This document shows, one piece after another, positions 21,724-28,468 of a DNA stretch of 39,732 nt (position 1 is its first letter; each line of letters starts with the position of its first letter). Source of the DNA: a virus. The stretch lies in IMG/VR virus record IMGVR_UViG_3300032820_000032, positions 1 through 39,732 of that record. One strand, 5' to 3'. Made by a program: the position numbers and the translations under genes. The notes beneath the pieces were generated by a model that saw only the letters and a program-made list of their open reading frames with translations, had not been told where the DNA came from and made no database searches.

Positions 21724-22092
21724 ATGCCGCGTCAGAATTTGGAAACCGTCATTCGGAACCAGCTCCATGAGAGCCCCACCGCAACGCTGATCGACGTGAG
21801 GAGAGCGGTTAAATCTTCCGGCCACCGCCGAGCTAAGCCAGCGACGATCCGCCATTGGTACACGCAGTTTTCTCAGCAGCAGGTCCAGGGCGGTAATGGC
21901 CAGGACGGCCAGGACGGCGAAGAAGCGATCGATCCCACAACCAGCAACGTCGGCGTCAAGGCTGGCATTAAGGCGGCGTCCGTCATGTTGGATCGCCTGG
22001 AGAGCGCGATCTCAGACCTGCGAAAACTGCACGACGAGTATGGCACGGACCTGCTGGTTCGCGCTGACAGAATCCTCTCAGAGAGTCGTTGA
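21724..22092 (+). CDS. Putative HTH DNA-binding protein, 122 aa
   Basis: AAAAGGAGTGCGAAA precedes the ATG (MPRQNLETVIRNQLHESPTA). The N-terminal half reads as a helix-turn-helix (TLIDVRRAVKSSGHRRAKPA, then TIRHWYTQF). A Gly/Gln/Asp linker (GGNGQDGQDGEEA) and a C-terminal dimerisation helix (SVMLDRLESAISDLRKLHDE) follow. It is likely a regulator, but the target is unknown. Confidence 0.6.
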   Translation: MPRQNLETVIRNQLHESPTATLIDVRRAVKSSGHRRAKPATIRHWYTQFSQQQVQGGNGQDGQDGEEAIDPTTSNVGVKAGIKAASVMLDRLESAISDLRKLHDEYGTDLLVRADRILSESR

Positions 22093-22102
22093 TCACGATC
22101 AC

Positions 22103-22142
22103 GGGGCGAGGGTCATGGACGACCCCGCCCCTATCTTTTTTT
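22103..22142 (+). terminator. Terminator after the HTH gene
   Basis: GGGGCG-A-GGGTC pairs with GACCC-CGCCCC around ATGGAC, followed by TATCTTTTTTT. The next gene starts only 15 bases later, so readthrough or a start inside is expected for it. Confidence 0.8.
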
Positions 22143-22156
22143 CCGGAGCCCAACCC

Positions 22157-22369
22157 ATGCTGCGCCATTACCAACCCGATCGCCGTGAACTAGCAAAACT
22201 GTTGGCATTCGTGTCGCGAACGGTCGACCCGCAAACACTCCGAGAATCAGACGTGATACGCGGAGCGTACCAGCTCGTCGGATATGTCGACGGGTACACA
22301 CCGGAGTCAGCACTGCAGCTAGACGCCGACGTGGCGGTGCTGGACCAGACGCCAGCAGCGGGGCCCTAA
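22157..22369 (+). CDS. Small hypothetical protein, 70 aa
   Basis: GGAG lies 9 bases before the ATG (MLRHYQPDRRELAKLLAFVS). It is helical at first, then has GAYQLVGYVDGYTPESALQL, and ends LDQTPAAGP. It begins just after a terminator hairpin and its stop overlaps the start of a tiny membrane peptide gene (TAATG). Function unknown. Confidence 0.6.
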   Translation: MLRHYQPDRRELAKLLAFVSRTVDPQTLRESDVIRGAYQLVGYVDGYTPESALQLDADVAVLDQTPAAGP

Positions 22370-22455
22370 TGATGGCAACCCTTATTCATTTTATCGGGTG
22401 GTCGATGTGGGTGATCTTCGTCGTGCTGTGGGCTCGATACCTGGACCGTCATTGA
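22369..22455 (+). CDS. 28-aa single-pass membrane peptide
   Basis: The ATG overlaps the preceding stop as TAATG. The product MMATLIHFIGWSMWVIFVVL, then WARYLDRH, is almost entirely one hydrophobic helix with a basic C-terminal end. Small TM peptides like this can be toxins, anti-holins or membrane-enzyme regulators. It is convergent with the RHH gene (7-bp overlap). Its reality rests on coupling and hydrophobicity only. Confidence 0.5.
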   Translation: MMATLIHFIGWSMWVIFVVLWARYLDRH

Positions 22456-22661
22456 CGGTTGCCCGTCGAGTCTCCAAGGTGGACTCTTGCCCGAGCCCGT
22501 TTTCGGTGAAGTGCCCAGCGTCGCACATGCTGATTCATCAAGCTGCGAATTAACGCGCTGACTGTGGTGTGCTTCGCGCTTGCCACGCGGCGCCACCTAT
22601 TCCACTCCTTGATGTCCACTCGGAACGTGCGCCGAGTCAGAGGTGTTTTCTCCTTCGCCAT
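22449..22661 (-). CDS. Ribbon-helix-helix (Arc/CopG-like) regulator, 70 aa
   Basis: AAAAGGATGAAG precedes the ATG at 22661 (MAKEKTPLTRRTFRVDIKEW). The sequence RRTFRVDIKEWNRWRRVASA, then KHTTVSALIRSLMNQHV, has the strand-helix-helix pattern of RHH transcription factors. The C-terminus is very basic (RWALHRKRARARVHL). It is the last gene of the leftward set driven by the divergent promoter at 23.3 kb and could be its repressor. Confidence 0.7.
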   Translation of the reverse strand: MAKEKTPLTRRTFRVDIKEWNRWRRVASAKHTTVSALIRSLMNQHVRRWALHRKRARARVHLGDSTGNRQ

Positions 22662-22705
22662 GATATCTTCATCCTTTTCGAAATTAAAACGGGTGGGTGG
22701 CGGAA

Positions 22706-23062
22706 TCACCACAACACGGGACACAATTCTTCCCCCACGACTCGCGACACTTTTCGCGTCGTCGCTTCCACGGTTCTCTCCAATCGGCTCAATGCTAGGC
22801 CGGAACGCGAGGAGAATATACAATCATCCTGGTTTACAGCCCACCATACAGATCCCTCAACGGCGTCCGCTAAAACCATCCGCTCGACATGTGTGTCGGC
22901 CCATATCCAACCGGTTTTCACTCGTGCTTCCAGCGACTCAGCCGTGTCGATTACTTCGTCGCGTGTGAAATAATTGCTTAACGCGTCATGAATGGCGTCG
23001 GGGACTTCGAGCCGGTGCCTGATCATATCTGCTTGCGGCTTCGATAATCTTTCTTTGTGCAT
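22706..23062 (-). CDS. Hypothetical protein, 118 aa
   Basis: GGAG 8 bases upstream selects the ATG at 23062 (MHKERLSKPQADMIRHRLEV). It is mostly helical: PDAIHDALSNYFTRDEVIDT, then AESLEARVKTGWIWADTHVE and RMVLADAVEGSVWW. The C-terminus is Ser/Arg/Val-rich. It lies between the zinc-ribbon and RHH genes in one leftward unit. I do not recognise the family. Confidence 0.65.
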   Translation of the reverse strand: MHKERLSKPQADMIRHRLEVPDAIHDALSNYFTRDEVIDTAESLEARVKTGWIWADTHVERMVLADAVEGSVWWAVNQDDCIFSSRSGLALSRLERTVEATTRKVSRVVGEELCPVLW

Positions 23063-23087
23063 CACTTTTCTCCAGAGGTCAGTCGGT

Positions 23088-23273
23088 TTATTTTCCTTCG
23101 CGAGTTCTGTCGTGACAAAGCTCACTGCAGTACACGCTCAGCTCGGCATTGGGCACATCCAGATCGTTGGCGGGTTTCCCCTCGATCGTTGGGCCGAAAA
23201 ACGCATGTGCATTGTCCGGGTGGACCCAACGCCCGCACGATGGACATCGCGCATTTTTTTCATGGGGTTTCAT
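23088..23273 (-). CDS. Small zinc-finger protein, 61 aa
   Basis: MKPHEKNARCPSCGRWVHPD, with CPSC near the start and CSELCHDR at the end, forms a likely zinc-binding site around DLDVPNAELSVY. An in-frame ATG five codons upstream is an alternative. It is the first gene under the strong divergent minus-strand promoter, which suggests a regulator of the recombinase or of lysogeny; that role is inferred from position. Confidence 0.65.
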   Translation of the reverse strand: MKPHEKNARCPSCGRWVHPDNAHAFFGPTIEGKPANDLDVPNAELSVYCSELCHDRTREGK

Positions 23274-23319
23274 TAGATAGCTCATTTCTGGATATAGGAA
23301 TCTCAACTTCACAGACGAC

Positions 23320-23348
23320 AGTATAACATATCTGTCACGACGTGTCAA
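23320..23348 (-). promoter_or_regulatory. Strong leftward promoter of the divergent pair
   Basis: TTGACA (23343-23348) and TATACT (23320-23325) are 17 bases apart on the minus strand, matching the sigma70 consensus at 11 of 12 positions. It drives the zinc-finger, 118-aa and RHH genes. The -35 lies in one arm of an inverted repeat. Confidence 0.8.
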
Positions 23349-23374
23349 GACGGCTGACTTCGCCTGTCTTGACA
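23343..23374. repeat. Inverted repeat shared by divergent promoters
   Basis: TGTCAAGACGGC (23343-23354) and GCCTGTCTTGACA (23362-23374) are inverted copies with a one-base bulge. Each arm contains the TTGACA -35 element of one promoter. This is a likely operator. Confidence 0.75.
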
Positions 23375-23396
23375 GTTGGGCCTTGCCTGTGTTAAT
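23369..23396 (+). promoter_or_regulatory. Rightward recombinase promoter
   Basis: TTGACA (23369-23374) is followed after 16 bases by GTTAAT (4 of 6 matches), with a TG one base upstream as in extended -10 promoters. The expected transcript start is about 3 bases before the recombinase ATG, so the mRNA may be leaderless. Confidence 0.55.
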
Positions 23397-23405
23397 TTCA
23401 TCTGC

Positions 23406-24152
23406 ATGAACTCTAACCAAATTGCACGCGAGCTGAACCGCCTCGGAATCCGGTGCCGGGGGAAACGATGGCACCGGGAGACTGTCCGCCGCATCGTGCA
23501 GCGGGAGTTGTCCAGGCGTCCCCCGGATGCGCTGAGCGGACCAGCGCGCTGTGTACTCTATGCACGGGTGAGTCCTCGCCCGACGGAGAACGAGTCCGTG
23601 CTGGATCAGTTGCGGGCGTGCCGGGCGTGGGTTGATAGCCATGCAGACATGGTGATTGACTCAGAGTATCAGGATCAATCGTCTTCCGGGGCTGATCGCA
23701 AGCGTGTCGGATTACGGCAGGCCGTCGAAACTGTGATGCGCCACAAGCGCAGCGGGGTGCTGGTGGTCTATTCGCTGAGTCGTCTCACGCGAGACCTCGG
23801 GCTTGGCATCGACATATTGGACCGGCTGCGCCGAGCTGGCTGCCGGATCTATGAGGTCGCGATTAGCCGTTGGATCGTCACAGACAATCCCATGGAATGG
23901 CTCGGCGTAATCATGACACTGGTCATGGATCACGTCAGCCGCACCAGCGGGTCGCATCTGACAAGCCAGCGGATGATCGCCAAGCAGGATAACGGCCATC
24001 GCATGGGAGGGTCGCTGCGGTACGGCCTGCAGATCGATCCCGCGAAGGGGTCTAATTTCGTCGCCGAGTGTCCCGCAGAGACGGAGGTTATCAAGCGGAT
24101 AATCTCCATGTACGACAGAGGGCTCAGTCAGCGTTGCGGAGATCAAGAATGA
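23406..24152 (+). CDS. Serine recombinase with unusual domain order, 248 aa
   Basis: The N-terminal segment (SNQIARELNRLGIRCRGKRW, then HRETVRRIVQRE, residues 3-35) looks like the recombinase domain that normally follows the catalytic domain. After a linker comes the resolvase catalytic domain: VLYARVS with the nucleophilic Ser, DQSSSGADRKR, and VVYSLSRLTRDLG with the paired Arg. The protein then enters GGSLRYGLQID...IKRIISMYDRGLS and stops, exactly where an IARELN helix would normally continue. The order looks circularly permuted and the usual zinc-ribbon and coiled-coil end is missing. Catalytic residues are intact. It likely acts in integration, excision or inversion. Confidence 0.8.
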   Translation: MNSNQIARELNRLGIRCRGKRWHRETVRRIVQRELSRRPPDALSGPARCVLYARVSPRPTENESVLDQLRACRAWVDSHADMVIDSEYQDQSSSGADRKRVGLRQAVETVMRHKRSGVLVVYSLSRLTRDLGLGIDILDRLRRAGCRIYEVAISRWIVTDNPMEWLGVIMTLVMDHVSRTSGSHLTSQRMIAKQDNGHRMGGSLRYGLQIDPAKGSNFVAECPAETEVIKRIISMYDRGLSQRCGDQE

Positions 24153-24324
24153 ATTTGCGCCAGTCTTCGCGCATTTCTTTCAAATTTTCGACTTGGGTTT
24201 CCAGCGTGGCAATTCGCTGGGCCATCCTTTGGTGAGCACGCACCTGCATGGCAATGGCACCGATAGCTGCGCCAGCAATTGTGACCGTCAGGCCCGCCAG
24301 GGCTATCCACTCGCCTGCGCTCAT
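24124..24324 (-). CDS. Membrane-anchored coiled-coil protein, 66 aa
   Basis: MSAGEWIALAGLTVTIAGAA is part of one N-terminal TM helix (residues about 7-27), followed by a coiled coil (QRMAQRIATLETQVENLKEM). It starts in ATGA overlap with the upstream receiver-like gene. Its 3' end is antisense to the recombinase C-terminus (29-bp overlap). The build recalls lysis accessory or spanin-like proteins but lacks a lipobox; the role is open. Confidence 0.65.
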   Translation of the reverse strand: MSAGEWIALAGLTVTIAGAAIGAIAMQVRAHQRMAQRIATLETQVENLKEMREDWRKFILDLRNAD

Positions 24325-24755
24325 CCGGTGGTAAGAATCTTGGTTGACTCATCGAGTATGCGGTGCCTGCGTGCCTCTACGGCCGTCCTGCCGATTGCCC
24401 GCCAGCACTCGACGGCGATATGCTCGGGGTAATACCGCTGCTCGTCAATGTAGCCTATGCCTAAGCGTCCCAGCTGCAACATCGTCGCTGGGGTAGGCAA
24501 CGGAGACAGGATTACGCACGGGACTCGCAAGCGATATTCTCGCGCAAAGTCTATGGCTGCGTTGGCAGGTCCACAGATAACGACAACATCGTATTGCGTG
24601 TCGGATATTTTTTCTCTCGCATCGGTCAGCGTCTGGACTCTCTCGATCCTTGCGTCAAGCAGACCATTGATCCGGTCGCATTGATTTTCGAATCTTTCGG
24701 ATGTCTGCTGCTCGAACCCGACAACGAGTATCACCGTGTGATTGATTTCCGGCAT
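24321..24755 (-). CDS. Receiver-fold-like protein without phospho-Asp, 144 aa
   Basis: MPEINHTVILVVGFEQQTSE, then DAREKISDTQYDVVVICGPA, LRVPCVILSPLPTP and LGRLGIGYIDEQRYYP follow the alternating beta-alpha pattern of CheY-like receivers. In place of the usual VLLD phospho-acceptor there is VVICG, so it would be a pseudo-receiver or a related Rossmann-like fold. The start sits next to a hairpin that could mask its ribosome binding site. Confidence 0.5.
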   Translation of the reverse strand: MPEINHTVILVVGFEQQTSERFENQCDRINGLLDARIERVQTLTDAREKISDTQYDVVVICGPANAAIDFAREYRLRVPCVILSPLPTPATMLQLGRLGIGYIDEQRYYPEHIAVECWRAIGRTAVEARRHRILDESTKILTTG

Positions 24756-24756
24756 T

Positions 24757-24804
24757 GTGCATCCCCTGCCTCATTGCATGAGGGCTATCTATCTGGGGAT
24801 GCAC
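24757..24804 (-). promoter_or_regulatory. Hairpin that can mask the start of the receiver-like gene
   Basis: GTGCATCCCC (24757-24766) pairs with GGGGATGCAC (24795-24804); inside, CCTCAT pairs with ATGAGG around TGC. On the mRNA the GGGG of the stem is 8 bases from the ATG and is the only SD candidate, so pairing would block translation. Confidence 0.55.
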
Positions 24805-24820
24805 CGTTGTCAGGGGCGGG

Positions 24821-25213
24821 TTATCCCGGTTGATTAAATGTATGTGCTTTTCCAGCATCTATCAGCATGTCGCTAACGCATCGATCTTCGGCGGGCCATA
24901 GCTCCCCGGAAATTTCAAGCTGCCGTCGTTCGAAGATGCCGGGCAAGTCCTGCTGGCCAATCCAGACTGAGAGCGAGTCGCAGCTCTCCAGCATCTCACT
25001 CAGCCAGAGTCGAGAGTCTTCAGCCTGTGTCGTATCATCAAGCTCCTTACAATGCCACAAGCAGACGAGGAGCGAGATGCTGGTCGAGAAAATTCGCACT
25101 CGCACGCGGACAGAGGTCTCGGCGTGCTCATAATCACAGGGCGTATGCAGCCCATATCTTTCGGGGCGCCTGATAGTACGTTCCATCGTCCGTTCCATCG
25201 TCCGTCCCATCAA
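24821..25213 (-). CDS. Hypothetical protein, 130 aa
   Basis: It starts MMGRTMERTMERTIRRPERY; the MERT doubling comes from a GACGATGGAACG tandem repeat. Later parts are IFSTSISLLVCLWHCKELDD and WIGQQDLPGIFERRQLEISG. It follows a strong terminator, so it needs its own promoter or readthrough. I do not recognise it and the exact start is unsure. Confidence 0.5.
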   Translation of the reverse strand: MMGRTMERTMERTIRRPERYGLHTPCDYEHAETSVRVRVRIFSTSISLLVCLWHCKELDDTTQAEDSRLWLSEMLESCDSLSVWIGQQDLPGIFERRQLEISGELWPAEDRCVSDMLIDAGKAHTFNQPG

Positions 25214-25218
25214 TTCTC

Positions 25219-25256
25219 AAAAAAACGCACCCTGCGCATCCGTGTCGCAGGGTGCG
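25219..25256 (-). terminator. Terminator after the secreted Gly-rich gene
   Basis: CGCACCCTGCG (25226-25236) and CGCAGGGTGCG (25246-25256) form an 11-bp perfect stem with a 9-base loop, followed on the minus strand by seven T residues. It ends the cytochrome-containing unit. Confidence 0.92.
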
Positions 25257-25287
25257 CCCTCCGACCGTCCATGTATAAGTACGGCTA

Positions 25288-25689
25288 TCAGTATCCGCAT
25301 CCACCGAAGCCTGCGCCACCGAATCCCCCGCCGAACTGCCCGAATCCCCCGCCGAACTGCCCGATAAACTGGGGGCCACCAAATTGTCCTACGAATCGCT
25401 GCTGCCGGAAGAACTGTGGCTGGACGAACACGGCCCGCCTGTTAAACCGGCTGAATCGGTTGAACCGGTTGAATCGGTTGAATCGGTTGAATCCTCGGAA
25501 GCCGGTCGGACGCGCAAAAAATGCCCGTTGCGGCGCGACGAATGCCGACCCGAATCCGACGCTGACAAGTGGCGACTGCACTGCGATGCCACCACCTCCC
25601 ACAAATGCCAGACCGGTGGCGTCTGCTGGTCGCGGCGTCCAGCACGTTAGTAGAATCACGCTGGCACAGATTATTAGTAACTGTTTCAT
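25288..25689 (-). CDS. Secreted Gly/Phe/Gln-rich repeat protein, 133 aa
   Basis: A clear signal peptide (MKQLLIICASVILLTCWTPR, cleaved near PADA) leads a mature part. It has five FNR/FSR units (FNRFNRFNRFNRFSRF, residues about 68-83), then QPQFFRQQRFVGQFGG and a QFGGGFG tail ending GFGGCGY. Such sequences are seen in exported planctomycete proteins. The start overlaps the upstream cytochrome gene stop by 4 bp. It may be a structural or surface-attached partner of the cytochromes, but this is inferred from coupling only. Confidence 0.65.
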   Translation of the reverse strand: MKQLLIICASVILLTCWTPRPADATGLAFVGGGGIAVQSPLVSVGFGSAFVAPQRAFFARPTGFRGFNRFNRFNRFNRFSRFNRRAVFVQPQFFRQQRFVGQFGGPQFIGQFGGGFGQFGGGFGGAGFGGCGY

Positions 25690-26519
25690 TCGATTAGTCC
25701 TTCATATTTGAGTTGCAGATTGTAACCAAACAGTATCGCAAGCTCGTCCGCGTCGAGTGCGGGACCTCTCAGCGGCATTTGATCGTGCTCGGGTGAGCTA
25801 CCGATTGGTCCCAGCGCCCTATTGATCATTTCCCAGACGACCGTCGCGGCAAATTTATGGTCGCCGAAATTTGTCAGATCCAGATCGCCTTTGACCTCGG
25901 TTCCTCCATGACATTTCAAACAGCGGTCCTGTATTAGTTGGACGGCCTGCGGTGTCATATCAAGCTCTCCGTTGCCTCCGCGAGCTACTTCATCGTCAAG
26001 GCTGGTAACTGTCGTTCCGTTTTCCGTTTGGCGAAGGACGTATCCGTGGCCACCGGGCTTTTCACGGTACGTATCTGCCTGGGGCTGCACCAACGACAAT
26101 GCCTGTTGCGCGACGGCACGCCTTGCATCCAGGGTTGCAAGGGTCTTGTGATCGGCCATCGCTTGAGCAGCCAAATTGGAGTAGCTGGTCACCCCCAGTT
26201 TCGCCAGCGCTGCAGATGCCTCGCCTAATCTGGCGGACTCATGGAGGATGTCTGCTGGATTCAGTTGGTAGTCCCGCGCGTAACCCTGGTAACTGGCTCG
26301 GGAGTAGTAGGTGCTGCCCTGCTCCGCAGCGTATCCGGCATTATTAAATATGACTATTGGCGCGCCTCGCTCTATCACCTGGGTGCGAACAAGCGGAACC
26401 GCTCTCACTCGGCACGATCTGCCGAACGCACCGCAGCGGGAGCAGGCGCTGCTGGATGTGGCATTAGCGGCCACAAGGATCATCAGCAGGACTGCAGCGA
26501 CGACAGATTTCCGGGTCAT
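25686..26519 (-). CDS. Exported mono-heme c-type cytochrome, PSCyt1-like, 277 aa
   Basis: The signal peptide (MTRKSVVAAVLLMILVAANA) is followed by a Cys pair (CSRC) and a long helical middle with LGEASAALAKLGV. The C-terminal domain has CLKCHGG (C200, C203, H204) then VKGDLDLTNFGDHKF, and MPLRGPALDADELAIL with a candidate distal Met248. This matches the planctomycete cytochrome c pattern (CLxCHGG...KGxLDL...MPxxGPxL). The heme site faces the periplasm or outside. It lies 2 bp after the other cytochrome and overlaps the secreted Gly-rich gene by 4 bp. Electron partner unknown. Confidence 0.8.
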   Translation of the reverse strand: MTRKSVVAAVLLMILVAANATSSSACSRCGAFGRSCRVRAVPLVRTQVIERGAPIVIFNNAGYAAEQGSTYYSRASYQGYARDYQLNPADILHESARLGEASAALAKLGVTSYSNLAAQAMADHKTLATLDARRAVAQQALSLVQPQADTYREKPGGHGYVLRQTENGTTVTSLDDEVARGGNGELDMTPQAVQLIQDRCLKCHGGTEVKGDLDLTNFGDHKFAATVVWEMINRALGPIGSSPEHDQMPLRGPALDADELAILFGYNLQLKYEGLIE

Positions 26520-26521
26520 CC

Positions 26522-28156
26522 TTATTCCTCGACCGGGGGCTGATCGGTTGGCTCCAGCACTTTGAGGCGCGAAGCTACATCAGCGTAAACCCTTTCCCAG
26601 TCTCGACGCAAGACAGATTTGCCAGCCTGCAGGGTGGCTACGGCGATGTCTTCATCACCCGCATCACGGGGAGAGAGCTGTAATCGCAGGAATTCAGCGG
26701 GATCGTGGCCGCTCGGCAGCAGATAACCGATTTCCATGCAGGCGCGATGTGGCGTAACCAGATCCCACTCGATCGAGCTATATATCGCCCCGATTGAAGA
26801 TCCGGCCTCAGCCACTGTCACGAGACCATCGCCCTCTGTCAGCAGGTTCGCGCAGCGACGAATAGCACGGCTGTAATCATCACGGGCGATCTGCATAAAC
26901 CGATCGAATCCGAGTGTATCGGCGTAGAGCCCGGCGATCCTCTCGATCTCTGTAAAGTTCGCGTCGAGATTTAAGATCGCGGCATCATCAACGACATCGA
27001 GTGTTCCATGCGTGCTAAGGACATCGGCTATGTCATGAGACACGTCGAGCATGATGTCGCTCGGGCTATGGCACCGTATGCAGCTGATGCCGGGGATGAG
27101 CCGCTTCGTGCCTGGGGTTCCACGGCCGTCCGATGGACCCGGAATGGTATGATCCAGCGCGATGTTGTCTGGCACGCTGAGTTGAATTTTCCCGGACGCA
27201 TTAGCCAAAATGAAATCGGGCAGGCCGTCACGGCGAGTAACAATAATCTCCTTAGCGTCCGGCACAAACCTGATCAAATTTCTGTCAACTTGGCTCGCGA
27301 TCCTGGTATTCCCATCGGCGATGTCCTGAGTGATGTGCGTAGCTCCATAGACGCCGCGATATTGATCGACTCTGCGTTTTTTGCCGGTTACTCCGCTCCG
27401 TAGGACGATTGCCCGCTTATCCGCGCGCAGCTGCTGGTTGAGCCGCACATCAACACCCATAGCCAATAGGTATTTATCGAGGTCGGTGCGGGTTTTCTCC
27501 GTGGCGGGGACGGACTTTATCAGTTCGAAAATTCTTCGTGCGCCGTAATAACGGCCGCCGTCCACGGTCGTTAGCAGGACGACGCAGAGCCAGTCAGCGC
27601 GAAACAAAGGTCCCTGGCAATTGGTCTCGCGCGACAATAGCGCAGCTGCCTCACCATCAATATGCGGAGCCAGTATCGGTAGCGTATCCTCATTGCCTAT
27701 AGCGCCCTCAAAATCGACTATATGCACGTAGGGATCTTGATGCGCCAGAGAGTCCCAGAAGCTCGCCATGAATTCCAGGTCTGATGTGAGGGTACGCAGG
27801 TCATACCGGAGTATCCAGCCACTCCAGTCGTCTTGTCCTGGTACGCTCAGCAGCACGGGCCTGCTGAGAGTAGCGTCATGATTGAGAGCCAGCTGGATGC
27901 TGAGATTGGTGGCACCCACCCAGTCTGCTGTGGCCCAGGGCGGTATCCAGACATACCGCTGGAATCGGCGGTGTGGCTCAGGGACAACCATGATGTCAGC
28001 GGCGGCGGCGCTGACTGCATCGGTCACGACGGGCAGCGTGACTATTTTTTCCGGCAGCGGTGCGCGGACTGGCACCTTGGTGTCAGCTTGATTCGCTATT
28101 ATTACAGACAAGAGTAGTGCAGCGTACATTATCCGATTCCCGAATGATGAAGTCAT
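26522..28156 (-). CDS. Exported protein with CXXCH heme motif, 544 aa
   Basis: The N-terminus MTSSFGNRIMYAALLLSVII is a signal peptide; an internal ATG at 28129 is an alternative start with GGGA upstream. A large region of mixed fold follows (RRFQRYVWIPPWATADWVGA, YVHIVDFEGAIG). Then GISCIRCHSPSDIMLDVSH gives C359, C362 and H363, typical of covalent heme attachment. The C-terminus is helical. The 5' end overlaps the upstream wHTH gene by 74 bp if the first ATG is used. No multiheme pattern is present. I do not know this family beyond the heme site; catalytic or electron-carrier roles are both possible. Confidence 0.7.
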   Translation of the reverse strand: MTSSFGNRIMYAALLLSVIIANQADTKVPVRAPLPEKIVTLPVVTDAVSAAAADIMVVPEPHRRFQRYVWIPPWATADWVGATNLSIQLALNHDATLSRPVLLSVPGQDDWSGWILRYDLRTLTSDLEFMASFWDSLAHQDPYVHIVDFEGAIGNEDTLPILAPHIDGEAAALLSRETNCQGPLFRADWLCVVLLTTVDGGRYYGARRIFELIKSVPATEKTRTDLDKYLLAMGVDVRLNQQLRADKRAIVLRSGVTGKKRRVDQYRGVYGATHITQDIADGNTRIASQVDRNLIRFVPDAKEIIVTRRDGLPDFILANASGKIQLSVPDNIALDHTIPGPSDGRGTPGTKRLIPGISCIRCHSPSDIMLDVSHDIADVLSTHGTLDVVDDAAILNLDANFTEIERIAGLYADTLGFDRFMQIARDDYSRAIRRCANLLTEGDGLVTVAEAGSSIGAIYSSIEWDLVTPHRACMEIGYLLPSGHDPAEFLRLQLSPRDAGDEDIAVATLQAGKSVLRRDWERVYADVASRLKVLEPTDQPPVEE

Positions 28157-28433
28157 CGGCGGCGTACCAAGTCATGCTGTTGCGACCGGCGACCCGGCAG
28201 GGGCGGACCTCGCCGTTCGTGACGCACCGTGCTTCGCGTAGTTCGGGAAGGCGACGCGACGGAACGTGACGCTCAAGCCCGGTGGCGGCGGCTATCTCCG
28301 CTGCCGTTTGTCCGGGCGTCTTCATGACTTCTTCAAAGCAGGTCGCGCGCTGACTTGCGGCGCGTCCGCTTGATTCCGCTTCGAGTGCGGCGTCGTGTGA
28401 AGTTGCCGGGTCTGTTTTTCGTGCTCGGGCCAT
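28083..28433 (-). CDS. Winged-helix phage protein, 116 aa
   Basis: GGAG 8 bases upstream selects the ATG at 28433 (MARARKTDPATSHDAALEAE). The DPATSHDAA opening and the TPGQTAAEIAAATGLERHVP, then SRRLPELREARCVTNGEVRP, segment are typical of small phage winged-helix proteins. The end has SMTWYAADDF. Its 3' end runs into the cytochrome gene start. It may regulate the lysis or cytochrome unit, but no target is known. Confidence 0.7.
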   Translation of the reverse strand: MARARKTDPATSHDAALEAESSGRAASQRATCFEEVMKTPGQTAAEIAAATGLERHVPSRRLPELREARCVTNGEVRPCRVAGRNSMTWYAADDFIIRESDNVRCTTLVCNNSESS

Positions 28434-28468
28434 CGGTTTCTCCAGTGCGCGGCCATAAGGAAAATCCA

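Noticed and set aside
8231-27680. Recurring 8-mer CAGTATCG at several places (near 8236, 14296, 17566, 25731, 27671)
   Set aside because: Slightly more frequent than chance but without a shared distance to starts or a longer consensus; not enough to call a site.
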